Shown piece after piece: positions 1-5,834 of a stretch of 5,834 nt of DNA. The notes under the pieces were generated by a model. It searched no databases, had not been told where the DNA came from, and was given only the letters and a program-made list of their open reading frames with translations. The stretch is from Acidobacteriota bacterium (lineage in GTDB: Bacteria; Acidobacteriota; Terriglobia; UBA7540), in NCBI GenBank assembly GCA_021789565.1, contig JAJYJL010000604.1, positions 1-5,834 on the forward strand. Reading direction: 5' to 3'. How positions within the stretch are numbered: the first letter of the stretch is position 1; each line of letters opens with the position of its first letter. The position numbers and the translations under genes are program-made.

Positions 1-144
1 GAGGCGGGACCGAAATCGTGGGACTGGATAGGCGAGGACGGCGCAGGCCACCGTCGCGCTGGACCGCAACGGCCGTTGAACGAAGGACGCCGGCAGGGAG
101 CCCGAGAAGCGGGGTACACGCTCCGGGGCACCAGGAGCGCCCGT

Positions 145-166
145 GGGGCGTCTGCCTTGACGCCCC
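145..166. repeat. 8-bp perfect inverted repeat overlapping the tRNA promoter
   Basis: GGGGCGTC (145-152) and GACGCCCC (159-166) are perfect inverted copies around a six-base loop, TGCCTT. The right arm covers most of the -35 box of the tRNA promoter. No T-run follows on either strand, so it does not look like a complete intrinsic terminator. It could be the stem of a terminator for a gene left of the window, a protein-binding site, or a chance structure in GC-rich sequence. Confidence 0.4.
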
Positions 167-185
167 CAGCGGCGGCCGTTCTAAT
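157..185 (+). promoter_or_regulatory. sigma70-type promoter of tRNA-Phe
   Basis: A -35 box TTGACG (157-162, five of six to consensus) and a -10 box TCTAAT (180-185, five of six) are separated by 17 bases. This predicts a start near 191-193, about 15 bases before the mature tRNA. The stretch after the -10 box is very GC-rich (acgcggcccc), as in the discriminators of stringently controlled stable-RNA promoters. The box match and spacing are seen in the sequence; growth-rate or ppGpp control is inferred from what is known of such promoters. Confidence 0.72.
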
Positions 186-207
186 ACGCGGCCCCTCTTC
201 CTGCGGT

Positions 208-283
<76 letters not shown>

Positions 284-289
284 CCTTAA

Positions 290-1582
290 CTACGCTGATT
301 TGCTGAAGTTTTCCGCGCTCGGCCGCTCCTGTGGCATTGGCGGATTGGCAACAGTTTCCATTTTGTTTCCAAAAACCAAGCGCGCGAGCCGATCGCCGCT
401 CGGGTCGTGCTCTCGCGGCAGCATGTGGCTGTAGACATTCAGCGTGAAGGACGCTGTGGCGTGCCCCATGAGCCTCGATACACGCACGATGTCCTCGCCG
501 TTACTGATCATCAAGCTCGCGAATGTGTGCCTCAAATCGTGGAAGCGAATTCTTCTGATGCCGGCGCGCTGAAGCGCAGGAAAGAAGCCACGGCGCATCA
601 GGTTTGAGTGGCTCATGGGCTGCCCGTCGAGATTCGGGAAGATGAGATCGTACGGACTGTTGGGGCACGTCAACCGCCACACCTTCAGCTCCTGCAATAG
701 AAAGGTGGGCAGCGAGAGACGCCGATAAGAGGTCCGCGTCTTCGGTTCTTGAAATTGGCCTTCTCTGAACGTCCGGCGAACGTGGAACTGTCCGCTCTCC
801 CAGTCGATGTGGCTCCAGGCCGCCCCCAGGATCTCACCGACCCGACAGCCGGTGAACAGGGCGAACGAGATCAGTAATCGATAGTTGTTGGTGACCAGCT
901 TGCCATCATGATAAGTGGCGGGTCTTGCCGCTTCCCGCAATGCCGCGACTTCCTGGGGTGTGAGGACATCCATGTCCAAGCGCCGCTCTACGAGTGGACG
1001 TTCATCTCGTGCGTGATCGACATACTCAGCCGGATTTCGCACCACCCATTGATTGCGCATCGCATAATTGAAGATCATGCTCAGAACGGTGAGAGTCTTA
1101 TTGATCGAGCGGCTGCTCAGCTTCACCTGATTCGCACGCTGTTTGGCGCGAGCTTCTGCGAGACTTGGCTTCGCTTTCAGCAGGCGAGTAACGAACGCCT
1201 GCTTGATCGAGTCGGGCGTGTCCTCGCTGAGCTCGTTTCGGAAGCGTTCAATATCGGCGACTTGGATCAGACGGAGCTTACGGGTGCCAAAATAGGGGAT
1301 GAGATAGCAGACCACGAGCTGCTCGTAGCTGCGCCGCGTGGTCGGCCGAATCCGGACCTTGCTTCTGAGCCATCGTTTGGCCACTTCCTCGAAGGTTCCA
1401 CGGCCCTCGCGCACGAGTCCATCCGCGAGCTCCGCCATCCGATCAGCCAAAAGCACCTGTGCGGCCTGCAACTCCTGCGCCGCCTTCTCAAAGTGCCCTT
1501 CGGGCCGTTCGATTCGTCGGCGCTTGTTGGCGTCGTAATAATCGGCAACCCAATGTCCGCGATACAGTCTGACGGTCGCCAT
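290..1582 (-). CDS. site-specific tyrosine recombinase (phage/island integrase)
   Basis: This 430-residue protein is a complete tyrosine recombinase that would catalyse integration of the element at tRNA-Phe and, with a directionality factor, its excision. Residues 1-60 form a short arm-type DNA-binding region rich in basic and aromatic residues (WVADYYDANKRRR). Residues about 62-185 are the helical core-binding domain, with a basic insertion near 135-155. Residues about 205-395 are the catalytic domain. All expected catalytic residues are present: Arg247 (TGCRVGE), Lys281 in the beta-hairpin, His348 and Arg351 (FHDLRH), His374 (LMGH) and nucleophile Tyr384 (NVYSHM). About 45 less conserved residues follow the tyrosine. 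The ATG start has a strong ribosome binding site 8 bases upstream. The gene runs towards the tRNA and its stop codon lies six bases from the CCA. No clear promoter is seen in the 85-base gap upstream, so it may be read from the genes upstream or from inside the helicase gene. No excisionase is visible. Confidence 0.95.
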   Translation of the reverse strand: MATVRLYRGHWVADYYDANKRRRIERPEGHFEKAAQELQAAQVLLADRMAELADGLVREGRGTFEEVAKRWLRSKVRIRPTTRRSYEQLVVCYLIPYFGTRKLRLIQVADIERFRNELSEDTPDSIKQAFVTRLLKAKPSLAEARAKQRANQVKLSSRSINKTLTVLSMIFNYAMRNQWVVRNPAEYVDHARDERPLVERRLDMDVLTPQEVAALREAARPATYHDGKLVTNNYRLLISFALFTGCRVGEILGAAWSHIDWESGQFHVRRTFREGQFQEPKTRTSYRRLSLPTFLLQELKVWRLTCPNSPYDLIFPNLDGQPMSHSNLMRRGFFPALQRAGIRRIRFHDLRHTFASLMISNGEDIVRVSRLMGHATASFTLNVYSHMLPREHDPSGDRLARLVFGNKMETVANPPMPQERPSAENFSKSA

Positions 1583-1590
1583 GGTTATAG

Positions 1591-1596
1591 CTCCTC
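1591..1596 (-). promoter_or_regulatory. ribosome binding site of the integrase
   Basis: On the minus strand GAGGAG lies 8 bases before the ATG at 1582-1580. It is the clearest Shine-Dalgarno sequence in the window and fixes the integrase start. The other genes of the run have weak or no such site. Confidence 0.8.
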
Positions 1597-1667
1597 TTCA
1601 CTTCTCAGACTCAGGGCAGGCGCACTGGCCAGCGCCCCGGAGGTGCCAGGCTTGCGACCGCTTCCCG

Positions 1668-4172
1668 TTACACAGCGGAGTCGAAGTGCCGAAGCGCCTC
1701 CTCATCGTACTCGATGGTCAGCTCTGCTGCGGGCGGCTCCGCAAGTCCCAGAGGCGCTTCGCCTCGAGCGTATCCAATTGCGCGATACGTCGTTAGCCGC
1801 CTCTCGAACATGCGCAAGAGCATCGGTACTTCCCGATCGACGTAATCGTATATTCGAACCTCGGCCTTGCGTGGATGATGGCGATGCAGGCGACCTGCGT
1901 ATTGAATCAAAGTTCCCTTCCAGGATACCGGCATCGCGAGGAAGAGAGTGTCGAGGCGCGCGTCGTCGAAGCCCTCACCGACGTAGCGACCAGTCGCCAG
2001 AACAAGTCGCTCGGACGCGTCTGGAATCGAGGCTAGCTGCTCCAGCGTCTGGCGGCGCTCCTTCCGGGAGGTGCCACCCTTCAATACGATCAAATGCCGG
2101 ACGAGGCTTCCCAGCTTATCGGCGAAATAGTCGAGATGATCTTTGCGTTCAGTCAGCAAAATGGGTGATCGGCCTTCCTGGAGCACGGCGATGATGTCAT
2201 CGACGATGCGCTGGTTACGTTCGCAATTTTCGGCGAGGACGCGATACACGTCCTGGATACCGCTGCCGGTCCGTTCGGCGGGAGTGCGGAACTCGGTCTC
2301 TCGAACGACCAGCTTGTGCTCGAACGGGCGACGCGCCGCTTGGCTCTTGGCATCTACCCGGTAGCGGATGGGTCCAAGTTGCATCTCGGTGATGGCTTGG
2401 CGGCCATCGCGCCGTTGCGGCGTGGCCGTGAGACCGACGAGATAGCGTGCCTTGACCTCCGATAGAACACGCTCGAAGGAGAACGCCGGCACGTGGTGGC
2501 ATTCATCGACGATGACATGGCCGTAGGTGCTGACGAGATCGTTGACTCCTTCCTTACGGACGAGGCTCTGCATCATCGCCACATCAAGCCGGCCGTTCGG
2601 CTTGCGCTGACCACCGCCGATTTGCCCGATGTCCTGCTCCTCGATACCGAGGAACATTGCCAGCTGGGCCTTCCACTGCTCGAGTAGCGGCTTTCGATGC
2701 ACAAGGATCAGCGTGTTGCACGCGCGTTGCGAGATGAGGTAAGTGCCAAGAACCGTTTTCCCGATGCCCGGAGGCGCCACGAAAATACCGGTGTCGTGTT
2801 CCACCAGAGCTTGAGCGGCCTCCTTCTGAACGGCCGTGAGTTCGCCCTTGAACACGGCATGCACCGGCGATCCGGCGGGCCGCTTATCGTCCAGCAGCAG
2901 CGCGATCTGGTGCCGAGATAGAAGTGCAGCAACGTCTGGTGCGCAGCCTCGCGGCAATGAAATGTGGCTCTGCAGTTCTTCTGCGCAGCTAATGACCCGA
3001 GGCGTCATCGCCGTCGACAAGCGCATTCGCTGCTTCTTGTAGAACTCGGGATTTTGGAAGGCCGCAATTCGTTTCAGTTGGTTGAGCAGAGCGGGCGGTA
3101 GCCCCATCTTCTCGACGTAAAGTCGCTGAGCGAGCACTGCCTTGACTTCGGACGGGAGCGGGCCAGTCACAGGCTGCACATGGAATCGGCCAGACGGAGG
3201 CCGCGCCCAGGGAGTCAGTCCTTCCTCATCAGTGTCGGCGATACGAAGACCAATAACCTGCGCTGTGCGGGCTGCCTCCTGAGCTACGGCTTCCGCATCC
3301 GTGGGCTGGATCCGTTGCACGGATGCCAGGAATGCCCACTGATCAGCGAACGGCTTGAATCCTTCGTCCACGAAGACACTGTTGCCTTGCTGCCGCGCCT
3401 CATGCTGTAGCGGCAGCGCGATCAAATTCCCAAAGCCGCCGCGAGGCATCGTATCTTGGTTCGGAAAGAGGCGATCATAGGATTCCATGCTCAGCTCATG
3501 GCGGCGATCCATGGTCTCGGTGATTAGAGAGCAGCCCATGCGCCTCGCGATCGTCGCGGAGACTGGCGCGGTGAAAAAGAACCAAGCGTGCGCCCCGTTT
3601 CCCGAGCGGGATCGTTCGATCGCAACCGGGATTCGGGCAGATCGGCACGTCTCTGCAAACGCCGCGACATCCTCTTGCCATGCGTGCTTGTCGAAATCGA
3701 CCGCCAGAAACCAACAGCTCTCATCCTCTAGCAGCGGATAGACGCCCATTACATGCCGGCCCTGCAGATGCTCCACGATCAGCTGTCCGCTCACGGGGAT
3801 GAAGGCTTGATTGGTGCAGTCGCTGCATTTGCCGCCCGATTTGAGAAGGCAGAGTTCGGGGAGCCATTTATTCGAGCAAGCTGGCGCGTAGCCGCCGCGG
3901 CCAGTTTTCTTGCTCACGAAACGCAGAGGGAAGACGTCCGCGCGCCCGCGGAATAGGGATTGGAATAACCTCACCTTGTCGGCAGGGGTCTGCGGGGTCA
4001 GACTACCTGGCGGCGGCGCCGGATTGGGACTGATCACCGGGGAGATCGCGGCGAGTTCCATCTGGAGGGCTGCGATCCTTGCTTTGAGTTCGCCGCACGT
4101 ACGCTCGGCGGCGGCTAACGAAGAGCCGGCGGCTTCAAGTTCTCGCAAGATGTCATGACCTGACCGTGCCAA
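1668..4172 (-). CDS. primase-helicase fusion, TOTE conflict system type (AEP primase plus SF2 helicase)
   Basis: This 834-residue protein joins an archaeo-eukaryotic primase (AEP) domain to a DEAD/DEAH-type superfamily 2 helicase. Residues about 8-44 look like a coiled coil, followed by a proline-rich linker (about 47-64). The primase region (about 65-290) has a zinc-binding set Cys99, Cys108, Cys116, Cys119, the metal-binding pair Asp159 and Asp161 (FLAVDFD), the SGNGAHAW motif with His195, and the family signatures SYDRLFPNQD and GNLIALPLQ. The helicase has Walker A APPGIGKT (466-473), DECHH (556-560), LTATP (581-585), ATGRYVGEGFDDARLDT (motif V region, from 726) and QYAGRLHR (757-764). All are intact, so both activities are plausible. 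There is no added nuclease domain at the C-terminus. The TTG start (4172-4170) is the first possible one after an in-frame stop and keeps the coiled coil; its ribosome binding site is weak (GAGAG about 10 bases upstream). Met38 is the alternative. Only 15 bases separate it from the toxin gene, suggesting one transcript. Family membership is recognised by motif; the cellular role is not established. Confidence 0.92.
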   Translation of the reverse strand: MARSGHDILRELEAAGSSLAAAERTCGELKARIAALQMELAAISPVISPNPAPPPGSLTPQTPADKVRLFQSLFRGRADVFPLRFVSKKTGRGGYAPACSNKWLPELCLLKSGGKCSDCTNQAFIPVSGQLIVEHLQGRHVMGVYPLLEDESCWFLAVDFDKHAWQEDVAAFAETCRSARIPVAIERSRSGNGAHAWFFFTAPVSATIARRMGCSLITETMDRRHELSMESYDRLFPNQDTMPRGGFGNLIALPLQHEARQQGNSVFVDEGFKPFADQWAFLASVQRIQPTDAEAVAQEAARTAQVIGLRIADTDEEGLTPWARPPSGRFHVQPVTGPLPSEVKAVLAQRLYVEKMGLPPALLNQLKRIAAFQNPEFYKKQRMRLSTAMTPRVISCAEELQSHISLPRGCAPDVAALLSRHQIALLLDDKRPAGSPVHAVFKGELTAVQKEAAQALVEHDTGIFVAPPGIGKTVLGTYLISQRACNTLILVHRKPLLEQWKAQLAMFLGIEEQDIGQIGGGQRKPNGRLDVAMMQSLVRKEGVNDLVSTYGHVIVDECHHVPAFSFERVLSEVKARYLVGLTATPQRRDGRQAITEMQLGPIRYRVDAKSQAARRPFEHKLVVRETEFRTPAERTGSGIQDVYRVLAENCERNQRIVDDIIAVLQEGRSPILLTERKDHLDYFADKLGSLVRHLIVLKGGTSRKERRQTLEQLASIPDASERLVLATGRYVGEGFDDARLDTLFLAMPVSWKGTLIQYAGRLHRHHPRKAEVRIYDYVDREVPMLLRMFERRLTTYRAIGYARGEAPLGLAEPPAAELTIEYDEEALRHFDSAV

Positions 4173-4187
4173 GGCGGGACACTCTCT

Positions 4188-5081
4188 TTAGAACCATTGC
4201 CATTTCGCCGGGTGCCAAGTGCCGTTTTTGCCGGCGAGCACGGGGTTGATAAAGGCTGCGACAGCGGTGGTCAGTTCCTCGAGTGTCGTCCACGCAAGTT
4301 CGTACTCCCTGGCCAGCTGCCCGTAGGGAGTGGACCATCTGATAGGAGGATCGGGAACTGACGAGGGCACAGCATGAGTGCCGCGAAATTCAAAGGTTTG
4401 CGCCAGTGCCAGGCGCAGTCGTTCTGCGTCCAACGGTTGCATGGTGCCGAGCAGAGCAATGTCCGGAAGGTCCTTTACGCGCGTGTTGGGCCGAGGACGC
4501 GGTAGCGTGTACGCGTGGAGTTTCTCAGCGAGGTGCGTTTCGATCGGATATAGCCGCAGGACCGGTGGCGCCACGCCAGCGAATGCAAGGGTATCGTCGG
4601 CGCTGACGATCTCAGGTTCCCCGAGGATGGGATCGCCAAAGGCGACGTCCACCCCGAAACGTTGACCATAGAGCTTGCCCGCCAAGCGGCACTCCGTACG
4701 AAATCGGAAGCCTTCGTACCGCATACCGTCGTTTTGCAACTGCGGGTGCTCGATGTCAGGAGTGACTTCGAAAGTCATGAAATCCTTAAGATCCAGTCTT
4801 CCGGCCTGCCGAAGGTCTGCAAGTACGCTATCCGGTGAACCGATCAGCCGCAGATCGATGTCCTTGGTTGCTCGAGCGCGTTCCAAGCGCAGCTCGAGCA
4901 CGAGCCCGCCCTTCAATAGAGCCGCGTCACCGAAAACAGCCATCACTCGGGCCAAGAATCGATCGAAGACCAGGAGCTGTCTTCGGCGCCCGAAGTCGAC
5001 GCCGCTGCTGGATGCAGTCTTCAGGCGCTGCTCCAGGGCCTGCTTGAAGGCTTGGGGTGAGGCGTATGTCTGCACACTCAT
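4188..5081 (-). CDS. abiEii: AbiEii/AbiGii-family nucleotidyltransferase toxin (type IV toxin-antitoxin)
   Basis: The 297-residue protein matches the nucleotidyltransferase-fold toxins of the AbiE system in length and motifs. Residues 55-59 (LLKGG) and Asp74/Asp76 in ATKDIDL form the nucleotide- and metal-binding signature. FGVDVAFGD (142-150) gives the next conserved aspartates. ETHLAEKLHAY (181-191) and RVKDLPDI (201-208) are the two C-terminal family motifs. In studied members the enzyme binds or transfers nucleotides, and mycobacterial relatives modify tRNA 3' ends; the substrate here is unknown. It is expected to halt growth unless restrained by AbiEi, as in abortive phage infection. The ATG overlaps the antitoxin stop as ATGA, which implies translational coupling, and a short hairpin covers the AAAGG directly before the ATG. 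No key residue appears to be missing. The C-terminal 60 residues are not distinctive. Confidence 0.93.
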   Translation of the reverse strand: MSVQTYASPQAFKQALEQRLKTASSSGVDFGRRRQLLVFDRFLARVMAVFGDAALLKGGLVLELRLERARATKDIDLRLIGSPDSVLADLRQAGRLDLKDFMTFEVTPDIEHPQLQNDGMRYEGFRFRTECRLAGKLYGQRFGVDVAFGDPILGEPEIVSADDTLAFAGVAPPVLRLYPIETHLAEKLHAYTLPRPRPNTRVKDLPDIALLGTMQPLDAERLRLALAQTFEFRGTHAVPSSVPDPPIRWSTPYGQLAREYELAWTTLEELTTAVAAFINPVLAGKNGTWHPAKWQWF

Positions 5082-5662
5082 CCTTTGAGTCCGCCAAAGG
5101 CCTTGAGTGCTTTCTGCACCGCGCCCATTTCTGCTCTCGTCACGAGGCCGCGCGCAAGCGCCTGTTTGGCGCCTTGGCGGAGCAGATCAGGAGAAAGACC
5201 TGCGACTGCGCAGTCGTTGAGCGTTCTGCGCACGGAGGTCACCGGCACCGCGCCGGCCCATGCTCGCTCACTAGGCGAGATATCAGCGTGGTGCAGGACG
5301 AAGCCTCGCGGCACGCGAAAGCGTCGGCGACGCCAGCTCAGGGGCAGCGTGAGATGGATCTGGGCGGGCAGAACATCGGAAAGCCCATGCAGTGCAAGCG
5401 CCGTCTGGTGGGAGAGCACGCCCTGAGAGTCAGTCCACAGCCATGCTGTGACGAGCTCTTCTTGCTCGCCGGATGGGAAGTGGACGAGGCGGTAGATCCC
5501 GCGACGTATCCGAGCGATGCGTCCGGTCTTCTGGTGATGCGCGAGCAGCGGGGGCGAATAGCCGGCGGCCGCGGCTTGCTTGGTGGTGAAGAGGCCTTCT
5601 TGGGCGGCGGCGACGTCGTATAGTGCCTGCCAAGTCGGCTCCGTGGCGTGGCCTGAGTGCAT
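5078..5662 (-). CDS. abiEi: AbiEi-family antitoxin and transcriptional repressor (type IV toxin-antitoxin)
   Basis: The product (194 residues from ATG) has an N-terminal winged helix-turn-helix of the AbiEi type at about 11-60: YDVAAAQEGLFTTKQAAAAG, then GRIARIRRGIYRL, the typical wing. The C-terminal antitoxin domain includes GVLSHQTALALHGLSDVLP and VPVTSVRRTLNDC. In known systems AbiEi neutralises AbiEii without stable protein complex formation and represses its own operon by binding inverted repeats upstream. That fits the perfect palindrome just before this gene. A TTG at 5668-5666 would add two residues but lies inside the palindrome and is followed by the ATG at 5662-5660, which I prefer. 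Neither start has a good ribosome binding site, so translation may be from a very short leader or coupled to an upstream reading frame. The gene overlaps abiEii by four bases. Confidence 0.92.
   Translation of the reverse strand: MHSGHATEPTWQALYDVAAAQEGLFTTKQAAAAGYSPPLLAHHQKTGRIARIRRGIYRLVHFPSGEQEELVTAWLWTDSQGVLSHQTALALHGLSDVLPAQIHLTLPLSWRRRRFRVPRGFVLHHADISPSERAWAGAVPVTSVRRTLNDCAVAGLSPDLLRQGAKQALARGLVTRAEMGAVQKALKAFGGLKG
5082..5100 (-). promoter_or_regulatory. hairpin covering the toxin ribosome binding region
   Basis: CCTTTG and CAAAGG (arms 5095-5100 and 5082-5087) form a 6-bp stem with a 7-base loop in the last codons of abiEi, ending directly at the abiEii ATG. The 3' arm contains the AAAGG in front of the toxin start. 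Ribosomes finishing the antitoxin would open it. The pairing is seen in the sequence; a coupling role is inferred. Confidence 0.4.
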
Positions 5663-5663
5663 A

Positions 5664-5694
5664 CACAAAACTTAAATACTATTTAAGTTTTGTG
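5664..5694. promoter_or_regulatory. perfect 31-bp palindrome, probable AbiEi operator
   Basis: CACAAAACTTAAATA (5664-5678) and TATTTAAGTTTTGTG (5680-5694) are exact inverted copies around a single C at 5679. The site begins one base upstream of the antitoxin ATG and is strikingly AT-rich in a GC-rich window. Its position matches the self-repression known for AbiEi, whose winged helix is encoded immediately downstream. A -10-like TAGTAT (5681-5676, minus strand) lies at the centre, which would place transcription start only a few bases before the ATG; no convincing -35 box was found at proper spacing. Binding there would block polymerase directly. Confidence 0.8.
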
Positions 5695-5806
5695 CAAGTG
5701 CTCCCAATCCCAAAACGTGCATGCCGGCCCCTGTGACGAGGTGATGTGCCAGGAATGTGTCGAGCTCAGATTGGGTGTGCCGTAATTGTGCCTGGGTGGT
5801 AAGCAT
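5672..5806 (-). CDS. possible small ORF of unknown function, perhaps the 3' end of a gene entering from the right
   Basis: This minus-strand frame encodes 44 residues from the ATG at 5806 and stays open for nine more codons to the window edge, so it may be the tail of a longer gene. It begins MLTTQAQLRHTQSELDTF, has a small hydrophobic stretch (VLGLGALA), and ends with TAA at 5672, inside the palindrome and 9 bases before the antitoxin ATG. It is the most protein-like frame in this stretch, but I recognise no family, the GC bias at third positions is weak, and there is no clear ribosome binding site. It could equally be a chance frame in the promoter region. Confidence 0.2.
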   Translation of the reverse strand: MLTTQAQLRHTQSELDTFLAHHLVTGAGMHVLGLGALAQNLNSI

Positions 5807-5834
5807 CCCGGCATCCCCGTCATTGCAGGGGACG

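Noticed and set aside
1619..1636. GGCGC/GCGCC inverted repeat between primase-helicase and integrase as a terminator
   Set aside because: Only 5 bp of stem with an 8-base loop and no T-run on the minus strand; too weak to call a terminator.
908..2194. A 428-codon open frame on the plus strand, antisense to the integrase and the end of the primase-helicase
   Set aside because: Its translation has no recognisable domain and it lies opposite two genes with clear catalytic motifs. Long antisense frames are common in GC-rich DNA.
5203..5216. Perfect 14-bp palindrome CGACTGCGCAGTCG inside abiEi
   Set aside because: A 7-bp arm is expected about once by chance in a window of this size, and it lies within well-conserved antitoxin coding sequence.
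5802..5834. TCCCC/GGGGA pairing near the right edge as a terminator or array repeat
   Set aside because: The stem is only five bases with a nine-base loop, the window ends right after it, and no repeated copies exist; there is no CRISPR array in the window.

Overview
This window reads as the left end of a chromosomal integrative element inserted at a tRNA-Phe gene in a high-GC proteobacterium. The tRNA has an encoded CCA and closely resembles gamma- and betaproteobacterial tRNA-Phe. The species cannot be named from the sequence. No stretch longer than about 210 bases lacks a gene.

Layout. Positions 1-207 are chromosomal flank with no convincing gene. They hold a hairpin and a good sigma70-type promoter for the tRNA. 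tRNA-Phe(GAA) occupies 208-283 on the plus strand and is intact. Six bases beyond it lies the stop codon of a complete tyrosine recombinase, 290-1582 on the minus strand, so integrase and tRNA are convergent. All other genes are also on the minus strand and are transcribed from right to left: abiEi-type antitoxin (5078-5662), abiEii-type nucleotidyltransferase toxin (4188-5081), an 834-residue primase-helicase (1668-4172), then the integrase.

Antitoxin and toxin overlap by four bases (ATGA). Toxin and primase-helicase are 15 bases apart. The integrase follows after an 85-base gap with a strong ribosome binding site but no obvious promoter. A perfect 15+1+15 palindrome (5664-5694) sits directly in front of the antitoxin start and is the likely operator for the whole run.

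How the genes may work together. AbiEi/AbiEii is a type IV toxin-antitoxin pair known for abortive phage infection and for stabilising mobile elements. The primase-helicase has the architecture found in proteins annotated as TOTE conflict system primases: an N-terminal coiled coil, a zinc-binding archaeo-eukaryotic primase domain, and a C-terminal superfamily 2 helicase. Its operon-like placement behind the AbiE pair, next to an integrase, suggests a small mobile defence or maintenance module. Whether the primase-helicase is a partner of AbiE or a neighbour sharing its promoter cannot be decided here. The far end of the element (second att site, excisionase) is not in the window.
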